A DNA stretch of 39,675 bases from Alphaproteobacteria bacterium HGW-Alphaproteobacteria-1 (lineage in GTDB: Bacteria; Pseudomonadota; Alphaproteobacteria; Rhodobacterales; Rhodobacteraceae), in the NCBI GenBank assembly GCA_002842985.1, contig PHEQ01000024.1, positions 1 to 39,675 of the forward strand. Reading direction: 5' to 3'. The notes under the pieces were generated by a model. It worked only from the letters and a program-made list of their open reading frames with translations, was not told the DNA's origin and did not search any database. Shown here piece by piece: positions 6,088-15,270 of this stretch. Position 1 is the first letter of the stretch. Every line of letters begins with the position of its first letter. The position numbers and the translations under genes were made by a program.

Positions 6088-8401
6088 TGCCGTCCATGCC
6101 GTCACGGGCGAGGTCTTCCGGGATGGCTGGAGCCGCGTCCGGGGCTCGATGCAGGGGCTGCACGTGGCCAAGCAGACCCAGCTGACGCGCGCGGCTGCGG
6201 GGCATCGGCCAGCGGTCTTCAAGGCGATCCGGGGCGGGGGTACGCATACCAAATCGCAGCTCTCAAACCAGCTCGATTACCTCACCACGAAGTCGACCCA
6301 TATCGTCGACTCGAGCGGGTTCCTGGATGGCAAGGCGAAGCTCGAGGCGGGCGACATCAAGGACCTGACCGAGCGCTTTGCCAAGCGGTGGGATGCGGGT
6401 TTCAAACCCAAGCTCGGACAGACCACCCACATGCTCATGTCCTTCCCTATCGGTACGCGGGGCGAGGATGTGCGCGACATCGCGACGGATGTGGCCGAGC
6501 GGTTCTTCCAGACTGATAAGGGGCATTTCGACTACATCATCGCAGTGCATGAGGACCGCGATCATCCCCATGCGCATCTGGTGCTGAACCGCCGCTCGCA
6601 GGAAGGCGAGTTCTTCTTTCTGGGGCGCAACCATCGCTTCAACTATGACGATTTCCGCCTCGCCATGGTCGAGGAGGCAGAAAAGTATGGTGTGCGCTTG
6701 GAAGCCACGCGCCGGGTGGATCGCGGGGTTGTGCATTACCCAGCCCGCACCAGCGAGGTCTACGCCGCGAAAGAAGAGGGTCGCGCGCCCCGCGAGCGCG
6801 AACGCGTGGGGCAGGACCTGACCCGGACGCTGGCGGAGATCGTCAACACCAGAACCGTCTACCATTCGCTTGCTGCGGAGGCCTCCCGGGAGGCCCGCGA
6901 GGATATTGCGGCGGCACTCTTCCGCGCGGGCGAGGTGTTGGCGCGCGGCGGGCAGGTGGACCGAACAGGAGATGTGTATATGGCCGAGGATCAAAGCTTC
7001 GAGGATCTGAGAAGCCTCTATGCGGAAAAGCTCGCGCGGGTGCAGGGCATGATCGCCGAGAAGTCTGACGCGGAACGTCCCGTGCTGGAAAAACGCCTCA
7101 TCGAGATCCAGACGCAGGTCCAGCACATGCAGCCTCTCGGCTTGCGATCATCCACGCTGTCAGACACCCCCTCGAAGGGCGGGATCTATTCCGAAGCCAA
7201 TATCGACGCCAGCCAGCGCGAGCGTCTGGCAGAGCCCGATCTGAGATCGCGCATTGACGCGGCACTACGGGGCACCGGGATCAGCACATCGGAAGTGGTG
7301 GCCCGGATCGAGACGGGCGCCTCAAATGCAGCGCTCGAGCATCAATGGATCGCCAATGATCTCTCCAAAGTGGCTGAGGCGCGCGATCTGAACCTCGAAC
7401 GCCGCGCCGATCTGGAGCAGGCGCGCGACATTCTCAACGATGTGCACGTCGAACTTGGCACGCTGTTGGAGCGCGAGAACGTGCTGCGCCGGGATGGTGT
7501 CATGGAAGCGGTCAGCGAGCAGTTCCATTATCATGAGGGCGCGGTGCGGGCGATGGAAGGGACAATCCGTCAGGAGATGCGCGCAGACGGCCTGACCGCG
7601 CAGCAGATCGAGGATCGGGACTGGGAGGTTGTCTCAAGGGCGGAGCGCCGGATCGAGACGGAGCAGCGCGCATATCTCGAGGCACACCCGGATCTGCTCG
7701 CACGCCCTGGCGATGTGATTGACCGGTCTGAGCCCTACAGGGAGACCATTACCGATGCGGCCCGCGCCAGCGAGATCACCCGCGAGGTCGATCGGATCAT
7801 GGAGGGACGCGACGTCCGCACGCCCGTTGCAGATGCTGTCACGGATGACTTACGAGCGCGCTATCCGGACATGCCGTCCCACCTCGCCCGCGGGCTCGGC
7901 GCGACCTATGCGGCCGTCGTCGAGATCCGGGATACGGAGGCCATCAATCAGGTCCGCCGCGAAACCGAGATGCGCGACGGGCTCGGGTCTGGCACGCGCG
8001 ACGCACTCCTCGCAGCCCGCGGTGAAACAGCGCCGCAGTCTGACCGTGCCGACCGCCTTGCAGACGAGATTGCGCGTGTCCTGGACCATGAGCGGGCGGG
8101 GGAGTTGTCCGCGCCTTTCGAGACCGAGGCGGAGCGGGACGCTTTCCGAACCGAGATCGCGCGGGTGCTGGATGACCGTCAACTTGAGCGGCTCACATCC
8201 GGTGATGCCGATGCGCTGGAAAAGGTTCTCGAGGACCGCCTCGACCGGCTCTATGTCGCCAAGGTCTATCTGCAATCCGATGCCGCGACGGCCAATACGG
8301 AGGCCTTGCGCCAGGTAGTCGATGATCTTGCCGACACCGAATACGAAAAACACCGCGCGACAGACGTGGATGGCGAGACCGAGCGGGGTCAGGTCCATTG
8401 A
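6074..8401 (+). CDS. MOBP/VirD2-like relaxase
   Basis: The ATG at 6074 has AGGGAG seven bases upstream (a TTG at 6068 is also open) and gives 775 aa. The N-terminal relaxase domain shows the probable catalytic tyrosine in QLDYLTTKS (Y69). It also shows the metal-binding three-histidine motif AVHEDRDHPHAHLVLNR (157-173), with H159, H166 and H168, as in MOBP enzymes. It nicks the plasmid at oriT, stays bound to the 5' end and pilots the strand through the VirB channel. The long C-terminal part (about 240-775) is helical and highly charged, with no second enzymatic domain recognised; it probably contains translocation signals for VirD4. It lies between the MobC-like gene and virD4 in an overlapping operon. 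Confidence 0.9.
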   Translation: MRLNDAVHAVTGEVFRDGWSRVRGSMQGLHVAKQTQLTRAAAGHRPAVFKAIRGGGTHTKSQLSNQLDYLTTKSTHIVDSSGFLDGKAKLEAGDIKDLTERFAKRWDAGFKPKLGQTTHMLMSFPIGTRGEDVRDIATDVAERFFQTDKGHFDYIIAVHEDRDHPHAHLVLNRRSQEGEFFFLGRNHRFNYDDFRLAMVEEAEKYGVRLEATRRVDRGVVHYPARTSEVYAAKEEGRAPRERERVGQDLTRTLAEIVNTRTVYHSLAAEASREAREDIAAALFRAGEVLARGGQVDRTGDVYMAEDQSFEDLRSLYAEKLARVQGMIAEKSDAERPVLEKRLIEIQTQVQHMQPLGLRSSTLSDTPSKGGIYSEANIDASQRERLAEPDLRSRIDAALRGTGISTSEVVARIETGASNAALEHQWIANDLSKVAEARDLNLERRADLEQARDILNDVHVELGTLLERENVLRRDGVMEAVSEQFHYHEGAVRAMEGTIRQEMRADGLTAQQIEDRDWEVVSRAERRIETEQRAYLEAHPDLLARPGDVIDRSEPYRETITDAARASEITREVDRIMEGRDVRTPVADAVTDDLRARYPDMPSHLARGLGATYAAVVEIRDTEAINQVRRETEMRDGLGSGTRDALLAARGETAPQSDRADRLADEIARVLDHERAGELSAPFETEAERDAFRTEIARVLDDRQLERLTSGDADALEKVLEDRLDRLYVAKVYLQSDAATANTEALRQVVDDLADTEYEKHRATDVDGETERGQVH

Positions 8402-10410
8402 GCGCCGCCATGGGAAAAGCGCGGATCGCCACGGGCGTCCTGCTTGTGACGCTGGTGACCGGGGCCATGGGCTATACCATCGCCTCGGTGGTGCTGACTT
8501 ACCAGGATCTCGGCTTCGGCGCCGAGATCGACTTTGCCTATATCGCGCAGAACTATCTGGCGATCCTCGATCGCCGCCCGGAGGACGCCCAACTTATTCA
8601 CCTGATCGTCGGCAGCTTCGCCGCCGCCGGCCTGATGCTGAGCCTCGCCCTCTCGGGGTCCGCTCTGACACGCTTTGGCCAGACCCATTGGCAGACCGCG
8701 CGCGAGATGAAGGCCAATGGCTTCTTCGGGGCGCCCGGGACCGGGTTCATCCTCGGCAAGCTGGGGCCGCCGGGCTCCCGCGCCAACTACATCTGCTCCA
8801 AGGTCTTCCCCCATGCGCTGATCGTGGCCCCCACGGGCCGCGGCAAGACCACGGGCTTTGTCATTCCGAACCTGCTGACCTGGCAAGGCTCCGCCGTGAC
8901 GCTCGATGTGAAGGGCGAATGTTTCGAGGCGACGGCCCGGCATCGCGCAGCCCAGGGCGACAAGGTCTATCGCTTTGCCCCCACCGATTGGGAGGGCAAG
9001 CGCACGCATCGCTACAACCCGCTCCTGCGCATCTTTGAGCTGAAAGATCCCGCGCGCCAGCAGATGGAATTGCAGCTCCTGGCGACGCTCTTCCTGCAAA
9101 GCGACAATGACCGGGTGCAGGGGCTGCTCAAGGGCGGGATCGATCTCTTTGTGGCAGCAGGCCTGCTGGCGTTCCAGCGCAAGCGTCCGACCCTGGGCGA
9201 GATCTACCGCATCGCCGCCTCGGGCGGGAACAAGCAGAAGGAGTATTTCGCGCGGGGCCATGAGGTCGACAACAGGGCGGCCAAGCTGATTTTCACAAGG
9301 CTCGCTTCGACCAACAACGACACGCTGACCTCTTACGTCTCGCTCCTGATGACCTCGGGGCTGGACCAGTGGCAGAACCCGGCGATTGATGAGGCGACTG
9401 CGGTCTCGGATTTTGATTTCCGGACGATCCGCAAGAAGCCTTTTTCGGTCTATCTCGTGGTCCAGCCGCTGATGGTCAAACCCCTCGCGCCGCTGATCCG
9501 GCTCTTCTTCTCCGATCTCCTTTCCGCCATGCAGGAAAAGGACCCCGGGCCCGACGAGCCCTGGCCAGTGATGATCATGCTCGACGAGTTCAACCGTCTC
9601 GGCAAGATGCCCATCGTGGTCGAGAGCATCGAGACCCTGCGCACCTATCGCGGTCACCTGGCCGTGGTCACGCAAACCATTCCCGCCCTCGATGAAATCT
9701 ACGGCGAGAACACCCGCCGCGCCCTGCAAGGCAATGCCGGCGTGAAGCTCTATCTGACGCCTTCGGATGAAAAAACCGTCGAGGAGCTGAGCAAGGCGGT
9801 CGGCAAGACCACGAAGACCGTCATCACGCGCTCCCAGTCTATCGGCAAGAACCCCTTTGAAGGGCGCAGCCAGTCGACCCGGACCGAAGAAAGCTCCTTG
9901 CTCCCTGAAGACGAGGCGCGCCGCCTGCCGCTCGATGAGATCGTCATGGTGATCGATGCGCAGATGCCGGTCCGTGCAAAGCGGATTCAGTATTTTGACG
10001 ACCGGCTGTTCAAGGCGGTCCACGCGGCGCAGACGGGTGAATTGCCGTTTCCAGAGCCGGGGGGAGGGGGATCGCAAGGCACGCTGCCGCTGAGTGTGCG
10101 CGCCATGCCGATGACGCCGCCGTCGGATGGGCCAGGGGGAACAGAAGCCGATGTGGAGAGGGCGAGCCAGGCTGGCGATGGTCAACCGTCAGGCCAAGCC
10201 GACGCCGCTCCAAAGAAGACCGCGCCTGTCGTTCAAGCCGTCATCGCCGAGGAACAGCGCCAGATGGAGATGGATTTTGGCAGCGGCGTCGCGGATTCTG
10301 AAGCTGCGAGCGTAGCTGATGAGGCGCAGATGCGCTCTGCAGTCGATGGCTTGGACGAAATGGAAGCGATGCTGCGAGAGGAGGATGGTGAAAGGCTGGT
10401 TGCGCGATAG
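8398..10410 (+). CDS. virD4: VirD4/TraG-type coupling ATPase
   Basis: This is a 670-aa protein. A TTG at 8398 overlaps the relaxase stop as TTGA with AGG just upstream; ATG 8410 is the alternative start. Two N-terminal membrane helices lie at about 10-35 and 68-90. Walker A is APTGRGKTT (144-152) and Walker B is VMIMLDEFNRLG (near 388-400). NTRRALQGNAGVKLYL and the following regions are typical of VirD4. It is an inner-membrane hexameric ATPase that recruits the relaxase-DNA complex to the VirB channel. The C-terminal 150 residues are low-complexity, rich in P, G, Q and E, and poorly conserved in the family. Its T4SS partners lie 5 kb away in the opposite orientation. Confidence 0.95.
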   Translation: MSAAMGKARIATGVLLVTLVTGAMGYTIASVVLTYQDLGFGAEIDFAYIAQNYLAILDRRPEDAQLIHLIVGSFAAAGLMLSLALSGSALTRFGQTHWQTAREMKANGFFGAPGTGFILGKLGPPGSRANYICSKVFPHALIVAPTGRGKTTGFVIPNLLTWQGSAVTLDVKGECFEATARHRAAQGDKVYRFAPTDWEGKRTHRYNPLLRIFELKDPARQQMELQLLATLFLQSDNDRVQGLLKGGIDLFVAAGLLAFQRKRPTLGEIYRIAASGGNKQKEYFARGHEVDNRAAKLIFTRLASTNNDTLTSYVSLLMTSGLDQWQNPAIDEATAVSDFDFRTIRKKPFSVYLVVQPLMVKPLAPLIRLFFSDLLSAMQEKDPGPDEPWPVMIMLDEFNRLGKMPIVVESIETLRTYRGHLAVVTQTIPALDEIYGENTRRALQGNAGVKLYLTPSDEKTVEELSKAVGKTTKTVITRSQSIGKNPFEGRSQSTRTEESSLLPEDEARRLPLDEIVMVIDAQMPVRAKRIQYFDDRLFKAVHAAQTGELPFPEPGGGGSQGTLPLSVRAMPMTPPSDGPGGTEADVERASQAGDGQPSGQADAAPKKTAPVVQAVIAEEQRQMEMDFGSGVADSEAASVADEAQMRSAVDGLDEMEAMLREEDGERLVAR

Positions 10411-10782
10411 GGTGGCGGACATCGCCTGTTTGTCGGGGAGGACGGAAAGTGTGAGTTCGCTGCACATGCGAAGGCACACTGTCAAACACATGAAAGCGGC
10501 CATAAAGCGCTCAGGTTCAACGCCCCACCATGCTGCACCAAGCACCAAGGTCAGCAATGCGCAGGAAGTGAGCGTTGCAAATCCCGACAGATTTCCGACA
10601 GCCGACCTTCGGGCCGAGCGCGGCGAGGGGCAAGTCCGAGCCCATTTTACCGAATGCCGCGACGTGAACCAATGGCGGAAGTATGCAGAGAGCGCCCGTC
10701 GCCAAAAAATGCTCGCTTCAATAGCGACATTTGTCTCAGCGTTCGCGTTAACGAAGGTCCAAAATCCTTGAAAGATTAAAAA
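10411..10782. other. 372-bp gap, no confident gene
   Basis: On the minus strand one frame stays open from directly after the TauE-family stop through to about 10189, entering the end of virD4. It contains a hydrophobic stretch (TLTSCALLTLVLGAAWWGVEP) but has no usable start near its beginning and no family I recognise. A plus frame at 10319-10771 lacks signals as well. It may be a decayed membrane-protein gene or the diffuse intergenic sequence common in rhodobacterial genomes. Confidence 0.35.
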
Positions 10783-11592
10783 TCAAGGTATCACGAGCAT
10801 CGTTACGAAGACACCAGACAGTAGTACCAGGTACACCCCCGCATGAATGCGATCCGGAATGCGCCCGATCCAACGGGACGCAATACCGATACCAAGCCAG
10901 GATCCACCCGCGAGTACAATCAACGCCTTCAGGTCCACGAAACCGGCGAACCAGGGCCCGAGAGCAGCCTGGTTAGCCGACAAGATGACATATGTCAGAG
11001 TTCCCGTGATCGCCATTGGCAGGGACAGCGGATTGGCCATTGCCGTGGCTGTGGTCATACTTGCCCCTCTCCGACGCATGAGCGGCACAGTCATAACACT
11101 TCCGCCTACGCCCAGCAGTGTTGCGATACTACCGATAACGGTGCCAGCGAACGCCGTCACGCCGCGACCCATGGGGCGCACGTGGCCACCTGCGTGATGC
11201 AGGAATCCTGGCCGCAGGATCGCATCCGCGATCGTGAGGCCCAGATAGACGATGAAGGCCAGGCGCACCCAGTCGCCGTCCAACGACATTGCCATCGCGG
11301 CCCCCAGCACGGCGCCGAGGGCAATGTAGCCGACCAACGGGCGTACCAGCCCCCAGTCAATGGTGCGCCTTTGATGGTGGCGCCAGCTCGACAAGGACGC
11401 GGCGAAGATCATCAACGCGGTCGAGGTGGCAACCGCGATATGCATGGCGGCCGCGCCCGCGATGCTGGCTGGTCCGTGCGTGGTCATCAGCGTGATGTAC
11501 ATCAGGGGGACCACGACAAAGCCGCCGCCGAAGCCGAACAGGACCGTGGTAACGCCGGCCAAGCCGCCGCAGATAAGCAAGACGCCGTACAC
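10783..11592 (-). CDS. TauE/SafE-family membrane permease
   Basis: This is a 269-aa protein. The start is GTG 11592, which has GGGAGA seven bases upstream; the open frame to 11763 would run into the divergent regulator. The protein is almost entirely hydrophobic with about eight membrane helices in two related halves. Each half begins with the family's glycine-rich turn: GVTTVLFGFGGGFVVVPLM in the first and GSIATLLGVGGSVMTVPLM in the second. TauE/SafE proteins export or import sulfite, sulfonates and related anions, but the substrate here cannot be read from sequence. It is divergently transcribed from an AraC-type regulator with 109 bases between the two starts, so that regulator probably controls it. 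Confidence 0.85.
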   Translation of the reverse strand: MYGVLLICGGLAGVTTVLFGFGGGFVVVPLMYITLMTTHGPASIAGAAAMHIAVATSTALMIFAASLSSWRHHQRRTIDWGLVRPLVGYIALGAVLGAAMAMSLDGDWVRLAFIVYLGLTIADAILRPGFLHHAGGHVRPMGRGVTAFAGTVIGSIATLLGVGGSVMTVPLMRRRGASMTTATAMANPLSLPMAITGTLTYVILSANQAALGPWFAGFVDLKALIVLAGGSWLGIGIASRWIGRIPDRIHAGVYLVLLSGVFVTMLVIP

Positions 11593-11701
11593 TGGAATTC
11601 TCCCGAGGTTGCGCGATCTCGGAACGGATATCTCTGCGCGCACTTGCAGTCTTTCGACAATCAGACAACAATCTACTTGTTTCGGCCACGCGGGAGGAAA
11701 T

Positions 11702-12493
11702 GTGCGGAATATTGCTCTTGCGGACGTCGACCAGGTCCCCAGACCCGTTCTGGCCATCGGCACAGATTACAGGCCCGGCGCGTTGCTCGATTTCCACACC
11801 CACCGCCGTGCCCAGTTCCTGTACGGGATGACGGGGTTGATGGAAGTCGAGACCGGCGACGGCACCTGGATGGTGCCGCCCTATAGCGGCGTCTGGTTGC
11901 CTGCCGGAAAGTGCCATCGGGTCCGCATGAACGGCGTTAGCACTCGCAGCCTGTATATCGAGCCCGAAGCTGCCCCGCGGACCTTCCGGACCTGCGAAGT
12001 TCTGATCGTGACGCCGCTCCTGCATCACCTGCTCATGGCGTCCGCGGATCTGCCCGCGGTCTATGACGAAAACGGGCGTGACGGGGCGCTCGCCGAGTTA
12101 CTGCTGCATGAACTACAGCGTGCGTCTTCGCTGCCACTGTTTGCGCCCATGCCTCGGGATACTCGATTGGCCAACTTGTGCCGGGACTTCCTCGGTAAAC
12201 CCGACATCCACAGCCTGCCCGCGGACTGGGCCAAGCGGCTGAATTGCAGCGAGCGCACCTTCACGCGCCTGTTCCGGCAGCAGACCGGTTTATCCTTTGG
12301 AGTCTGGCGTAAACATGCCTGCCTGATGGCGGCGCTCCCACTGCTCCTGTCCGGCCGCTCCGTTACCTGGACGGCATTGGAACTGGGATACGAGAGCCCC
12401 GGGGCATTCTCCAATATGTTCGCGAAGATGCTCGGCCGATCTCCCACTGCGTTCGTCCAGGCCGCGGCCCGACAAAGCAAGGAGAGTTCTTAA
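11702..12493 (+). CDS. AraC-family transcriptional regulator with cupin sensor
   Basis: This is a 263-aa protein. GTG 11702 follows a good GGGAGG ribosome site at 11692-11697. The N-terminal half is a cupin-type sensor (DFHTHRRAQFLYGMTG, then MVPPYSGVWLPAGKCHRV), with histidines that may bind a ligand or metal. The C-terminal 95 residues contain the two AraC helix-turn-helix units (WAKRLNCSERTFTRLFRQQTG, then ALELGYESPGAFSNMFAKMLG with P following). This layout is typical of small-molecule-responsive activators. Its divergent partner is the TauE-family permease, its likely target. Downstream lies a gene-free 490-bp gap, then catalase. Confidence 0.88.
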   Translation: MRNIALADVDQVPRPVLAIGTDYRPGALLDFHTHRRAQFLYGMTGLMEVETGDGTWMVPPYSGVWLPAGKCHRVRMNGVSTRSLYIEPEAAPRTFRTCEVLIVTPLLHHLLMASADLPAVYDENGRDGALAELLLHELQRASSLPLFAPMPRDTRLANLCRDFLGKPDIHSLPADWAKRLNCSERTFTRLFRQQTGLSFGVWRKHACLMAALPLLLSGRSVTWTALELGYESPGAFSNMFAKMLGRSPTAFVQAAARQSKESS

Positions 12494-12985
12494 ATCCGGC
12501 TCTCAATTAATGTCCGCCACGGTGACACTAAGCGGCCTCTCACAACAGCAAGGCAAACGACCGCTCCGTCCGCATAGTACCAGTTCACCAACTGCGCGGT
12601 GAAGGGCAGCTATCGCAAATTCGAACCAAGGACTGTCGGTCTGCTCTGGGCTGACAGCGGTCATCGGTTCAACCTCTCAGGGGCGATGATGGCCCAGAAC
12701 CCAATGCTGCACCGCCGCAAGTCGGCTTGGAGCCCATACTTCTCTTTTATCAATGGCGCAGCATCGGTCTCGAAGGGTGGGAAGCCGACCTTCGCTACGA
12801 CGGGAACTGAGGCATATTACTCGCAGTACAAGGCGCAGTTTTTAGAATTTGAGCGGCCACTAACGCGAAGGAGGCCACCGACTTTACAGGCTGTGGTTTT
12901 TGTTATTCCATCATCATCGCTTTATTAATCCTGATGCTCATTCTAAAGTGTCATGGAAATTCACATTATTTGAGGGAGAACGGCC
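12494..12985. other. 492-bp gap upstream of catalase
   Basis: A GTG-initiated frame at 12599-12928 (109 codons) is the only sizeable open frame. It shows no domain, no ribosome site and mixed composition, and I treat it as non-coding. Parts such as the CTCTGGGCTGACAGCGGTCAT segment look like diffuse intergenic sequence that I associate with rhodobacterial genomes. The last 60 bases are AT-rich and should hold the catalase promoter, but I see no OxyR-type palindrome that I would defend. Confidence 0.4.
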
Positions 12986-14500
12986 ATGTCAGATGATGTC
13001 TTAAACAAGGGTAAATGTCCGGTGTCCCACCTGACAACGGCTTTCGGTGCTCCGGTGGTCGACAACCAGAACTCAATGACCGCAGGGAAACGTGGGCCCG
13101 TGTTGGTGCAAGATATCTGGCTCAACGAAAAGCTTGCGAATTTCGTGCGCGAAGTCATCCCGGAGCGCCGCATGCACGCCAAAGGGTCCGGTGCGTTCGG
13201 CACGTTCACCGTGACCAACGATATCACCCACTACACACGCGCCAAAATTTTCAGTGAAGTTGGCAAGAAGACCGAGATGTTCGCCCGCTTCAGCACTGTG
13301 GCGGGTGAACGCGGCGCGGCAGATGCCGAGCGGGATATTCGCGGCTTTGCGCTCAAATTCTACACCGAAGAAGGTAACTGGGACATGGTGGGTAACAACA
13401 CCCCTGTGTTCTTCTTGCGGGATGCCAAGAAATTCCCGGATCTCAACAAGGCCGTCAAACGCGATCCACGGACCAACATGCGTTCCCCGACAAACAACTG
13501 GGACTTCTGGACGCTTCTGCCCGAAGCCCTGCATCAGGTCACGGTGGTGATGTCTGATCGCGGCATTCCCAAAAGTTTCCGGAACATGCACGGGTTCAGC
13601 AGCCATACCTATAGCTTCTGGAACGACGCCGGTGAGCGTTTCTGGGTGAAGTTGCATTTCAGGACCCAACAGGGCATTGAAAACCTGACTGACGCAGAGG
13701 CAGCTTCGGTTGTGGCCGATGACCGCGAAAGCAATCAGCGCGATCTCTTTGATGCGATCGAACGCGGTGATTTTCCGCGCTGGAAGATGTATGTACAAGT
13801 GATGCCCGAAGCCGAGGCAGAAACCTATCACGTTCATCCGTTCGACCTGACCAAGGTTTGGTACAAGGAAGATTACCCACTTATCGAAGTCGGCGAATTC
13901 GAACTGAACCGCAATCCGGAAAACTATCACGCAGATGTCGAGCAGGCCGCTTTCTCGCCATCGAACCTCGTGCCGGGAATCAGCGTTTCGCCCGACAAGA
14001 TGCTTCAGACGCGGTTGATCAATTATCCGGACTCACAGCGCTACCGACTGGGTGTGAATTACCAGCAGGTGCCAGTCAATGCCGCCAAATGTCCGGTCAT
14101 GAGCAACCACCGAGATGGCCTTGGGCGGGCGGATGACAACTACGGCAGGCTGCCGCACTATCAGCCGAACAGCTTTGGCCAATGGGTCGATCAGCCCGAA
14201 TACGCGGAGCCGCCACTCAAGATTGACGGAAACGCCGCAATGTTCGATTTCCGCGAGGATGACGACGATTATTACACGCAGCCCCGCAAGCTTTTCCAAC
14301 TGATGACACCGGCACAACAACAGGTTCTGTTTGAAAACACCGGGCGAAACATGGGCGATGCTCCTGATTTCATAAAGCAGCGTCACATCGACAACTGTAC
14401 GCGCTGCGACCGAAACTATGGCGAAGGTGTTGCCAAGGCTTTGGGCATGTCGGCCAAATCGCCAGAGGAACTGTCCCCAAAGCCTGAATTGGCAGAGTAA
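12986..14500 (+). CDS. monofunctional heme catalase (small-subunit type)
   Basis: This is a 504-aa protein with GAGGGAGA upstream of ATG 12986. It converts hydrogen peroxide to water and oxygen. The distal histidine is in [12 protein letters not shown] (H64), the distal asparagine in [11 protein letters not shown] (about 137), and the proximal heme-ligand tyrosine in [14 protein letters not shown] (about 346). Length and motifs fit clade 3 catalases of about 480-500 residues. A short C-terminal tail ends in [14 protein letters not shown]. There is no signal peptide, so it is presumably cytoplasmic. No peroxide regulator is adjacent. Together with the AraC/TauE pair it forms a stress-type cargo between the two halves of the transfer module. 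Confidence 0.95.
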   Translation: MSDDVLNKGKCPVSHLTTAFGAPVVDNQNSMTAGKRGPVLVQDIWLNEKLANFVREVIPERRMHAKGSGAFGTFTVTNDITHYTRAKIFSEVGKKTEMFARFSTVAGERGAADAERDIRGFALKFYTEEGNWDMVGNNTPVFFLRDAKKFPDLNKAVKRDPRTNMRSPTNNWDFWTLLPEALHQVTVVMSDRGIPKSFRNMHGFSSHTYSFWNDAGERFWVKLHFRTQQGIENLTDAEAASVVADDRESNQRDLFDAIERGDFPRWKMYVQVMPEAEAETYHVHPFDLTKVWYKEDYPLIEVGEFELNRNPENYHADVEQAAFSPSNLVPGISVSPDKMLQTRLINYPDSQRYRLGVNYQQVPVNAAKCPVMSNHRDGLGRADDNYGRLPHYQPNSFGQWVDQPEYAEPPLKIDGNAAMFDFREDDDDYYTQPRKLFQLMTPAQQQVLFENTGRNMGDAPDFIKQRHIDNCTRCDRNYGEGVAKALGMSAKSPEELSPKPELAE

Positions 14501-14652
14501 CGCTTCACTGTAATTCTGGCGGGGCGAGTCGCGCGCCCCGGCCGGGACACACCGATAGAAAGCCGGAACATTACCATCGAAGGCATCGACAGGCGCCTTC
14601 GATGCGCGCCTGACAATGCGCCGCAACAGCGGTACACCGGCGAAAGAGATGG

Positions 14653-14895
14653 CGCTACGCGCTTAACCCCATATATCGATTTCATCCGCTTCGCCAAACG
14701 TTGCGCGCGGCTGGTAAGCCGCGTTTCCTGATCCTCGGGCAGGCCCTCAAACCAGACATGATGTGCTTTGGGAATGACAAGCACATGGCCTGCGCGGATC
14801 GGATGTAGGTCGAGGAAGGCCAGGATGCGGTCGCCCAGATAGACCCGATGAGCGAGCAATTCGCCGGAATCGATCCGGCAAAACAGGCAACTAAC
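14653..14895 (-). pseudogene. decayed HIT-family protein gene
   Basis: On the minus strand the frame reads CLFCRIDSGELLAHRVYLGD, then AFLDLHPIRAGHVLVIPKAHH and a continuation to MKSIYGVKRV. This is the N-terminal two-thirds of a HIT-superfamily nucleotide hydrolase with its CxxC zinc pair. It lacks an ATG/GTG start upstream of CLFC, where an in-frame TAA occurs six codons before. After VKRV the catalytic HxHxH region is absent in all frames. The remaining open frame runs on into the catalase gene antisense. It is therefore a broken remnant. Confidence 0.65.
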
Positions 14896-15270
14896 CTTGA
14901 AAGTTTAATTCTTTCATTTGACCCCATCGGGTTCCTGTTTCGTTCACAGTTACTGTCGAAAGGCATAAGTGCCAATACTTGGGTGACGTGCCGTGCAGCA
15001 ACAGATTCTCGGACTCCCCATTAGCTGGGAGCAGCCGTAGATCCCAGCTCATTTCGTCAGGCTGATTGACGTCTCAGCCGAGGCGTGCTGCGCTATCTTG
15101 AAGGTCCGCAGTGGGCCGATAGCATCGGCAAGGCGGAGATAAGCGACCGGCATCTATGTCCCGCATCGCCGCCACTTGGATCCCAAAAATGCTGCACGTC
15201 GCACGAATGGCCGGTCTAGAGAAGCTGCGGCGCAGCATCAGTCCTACTGATGGACGGCAGCTGTGGGCCG
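14896..15270. other. 375-bp gap after the virB operon
   Basis: It lies downstream of the virB6 stop and beside the HIT remnant. Short frames on both strands show no start signal or domain. GATCCCAGCT and AGCTGGGAG segments near 15020-15050 form a partial dyad that might be part of a transcription end, but no T-run follows. Confidence 0.35.

Noticed and set aside
8389..10185. 598-codon minus frame opposite virD4
   Set aside because: Antisense shadow of a conserved ATPase. The long open length follows from GC-rich codon bias.
10843..11886. Long plus-strand frame of 347 codons
   Set aside because: It is antisense to the TauE-family permease and shows R/H/Q-rich shadow composition.
12599..12928. 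109-codon GTG frame upstream of catalase
   Set aside because: No ribosome site, no domain, odd composition and overlap with what looks like diffuse intergenic sequence.
14501..14550. GC-rich dyad after the catalase stop
   Set aside because: GGGGCG/CGCCCC arms can pair but there is no T-run and the surroundings are GC-rich, so it is not called as a terminator.
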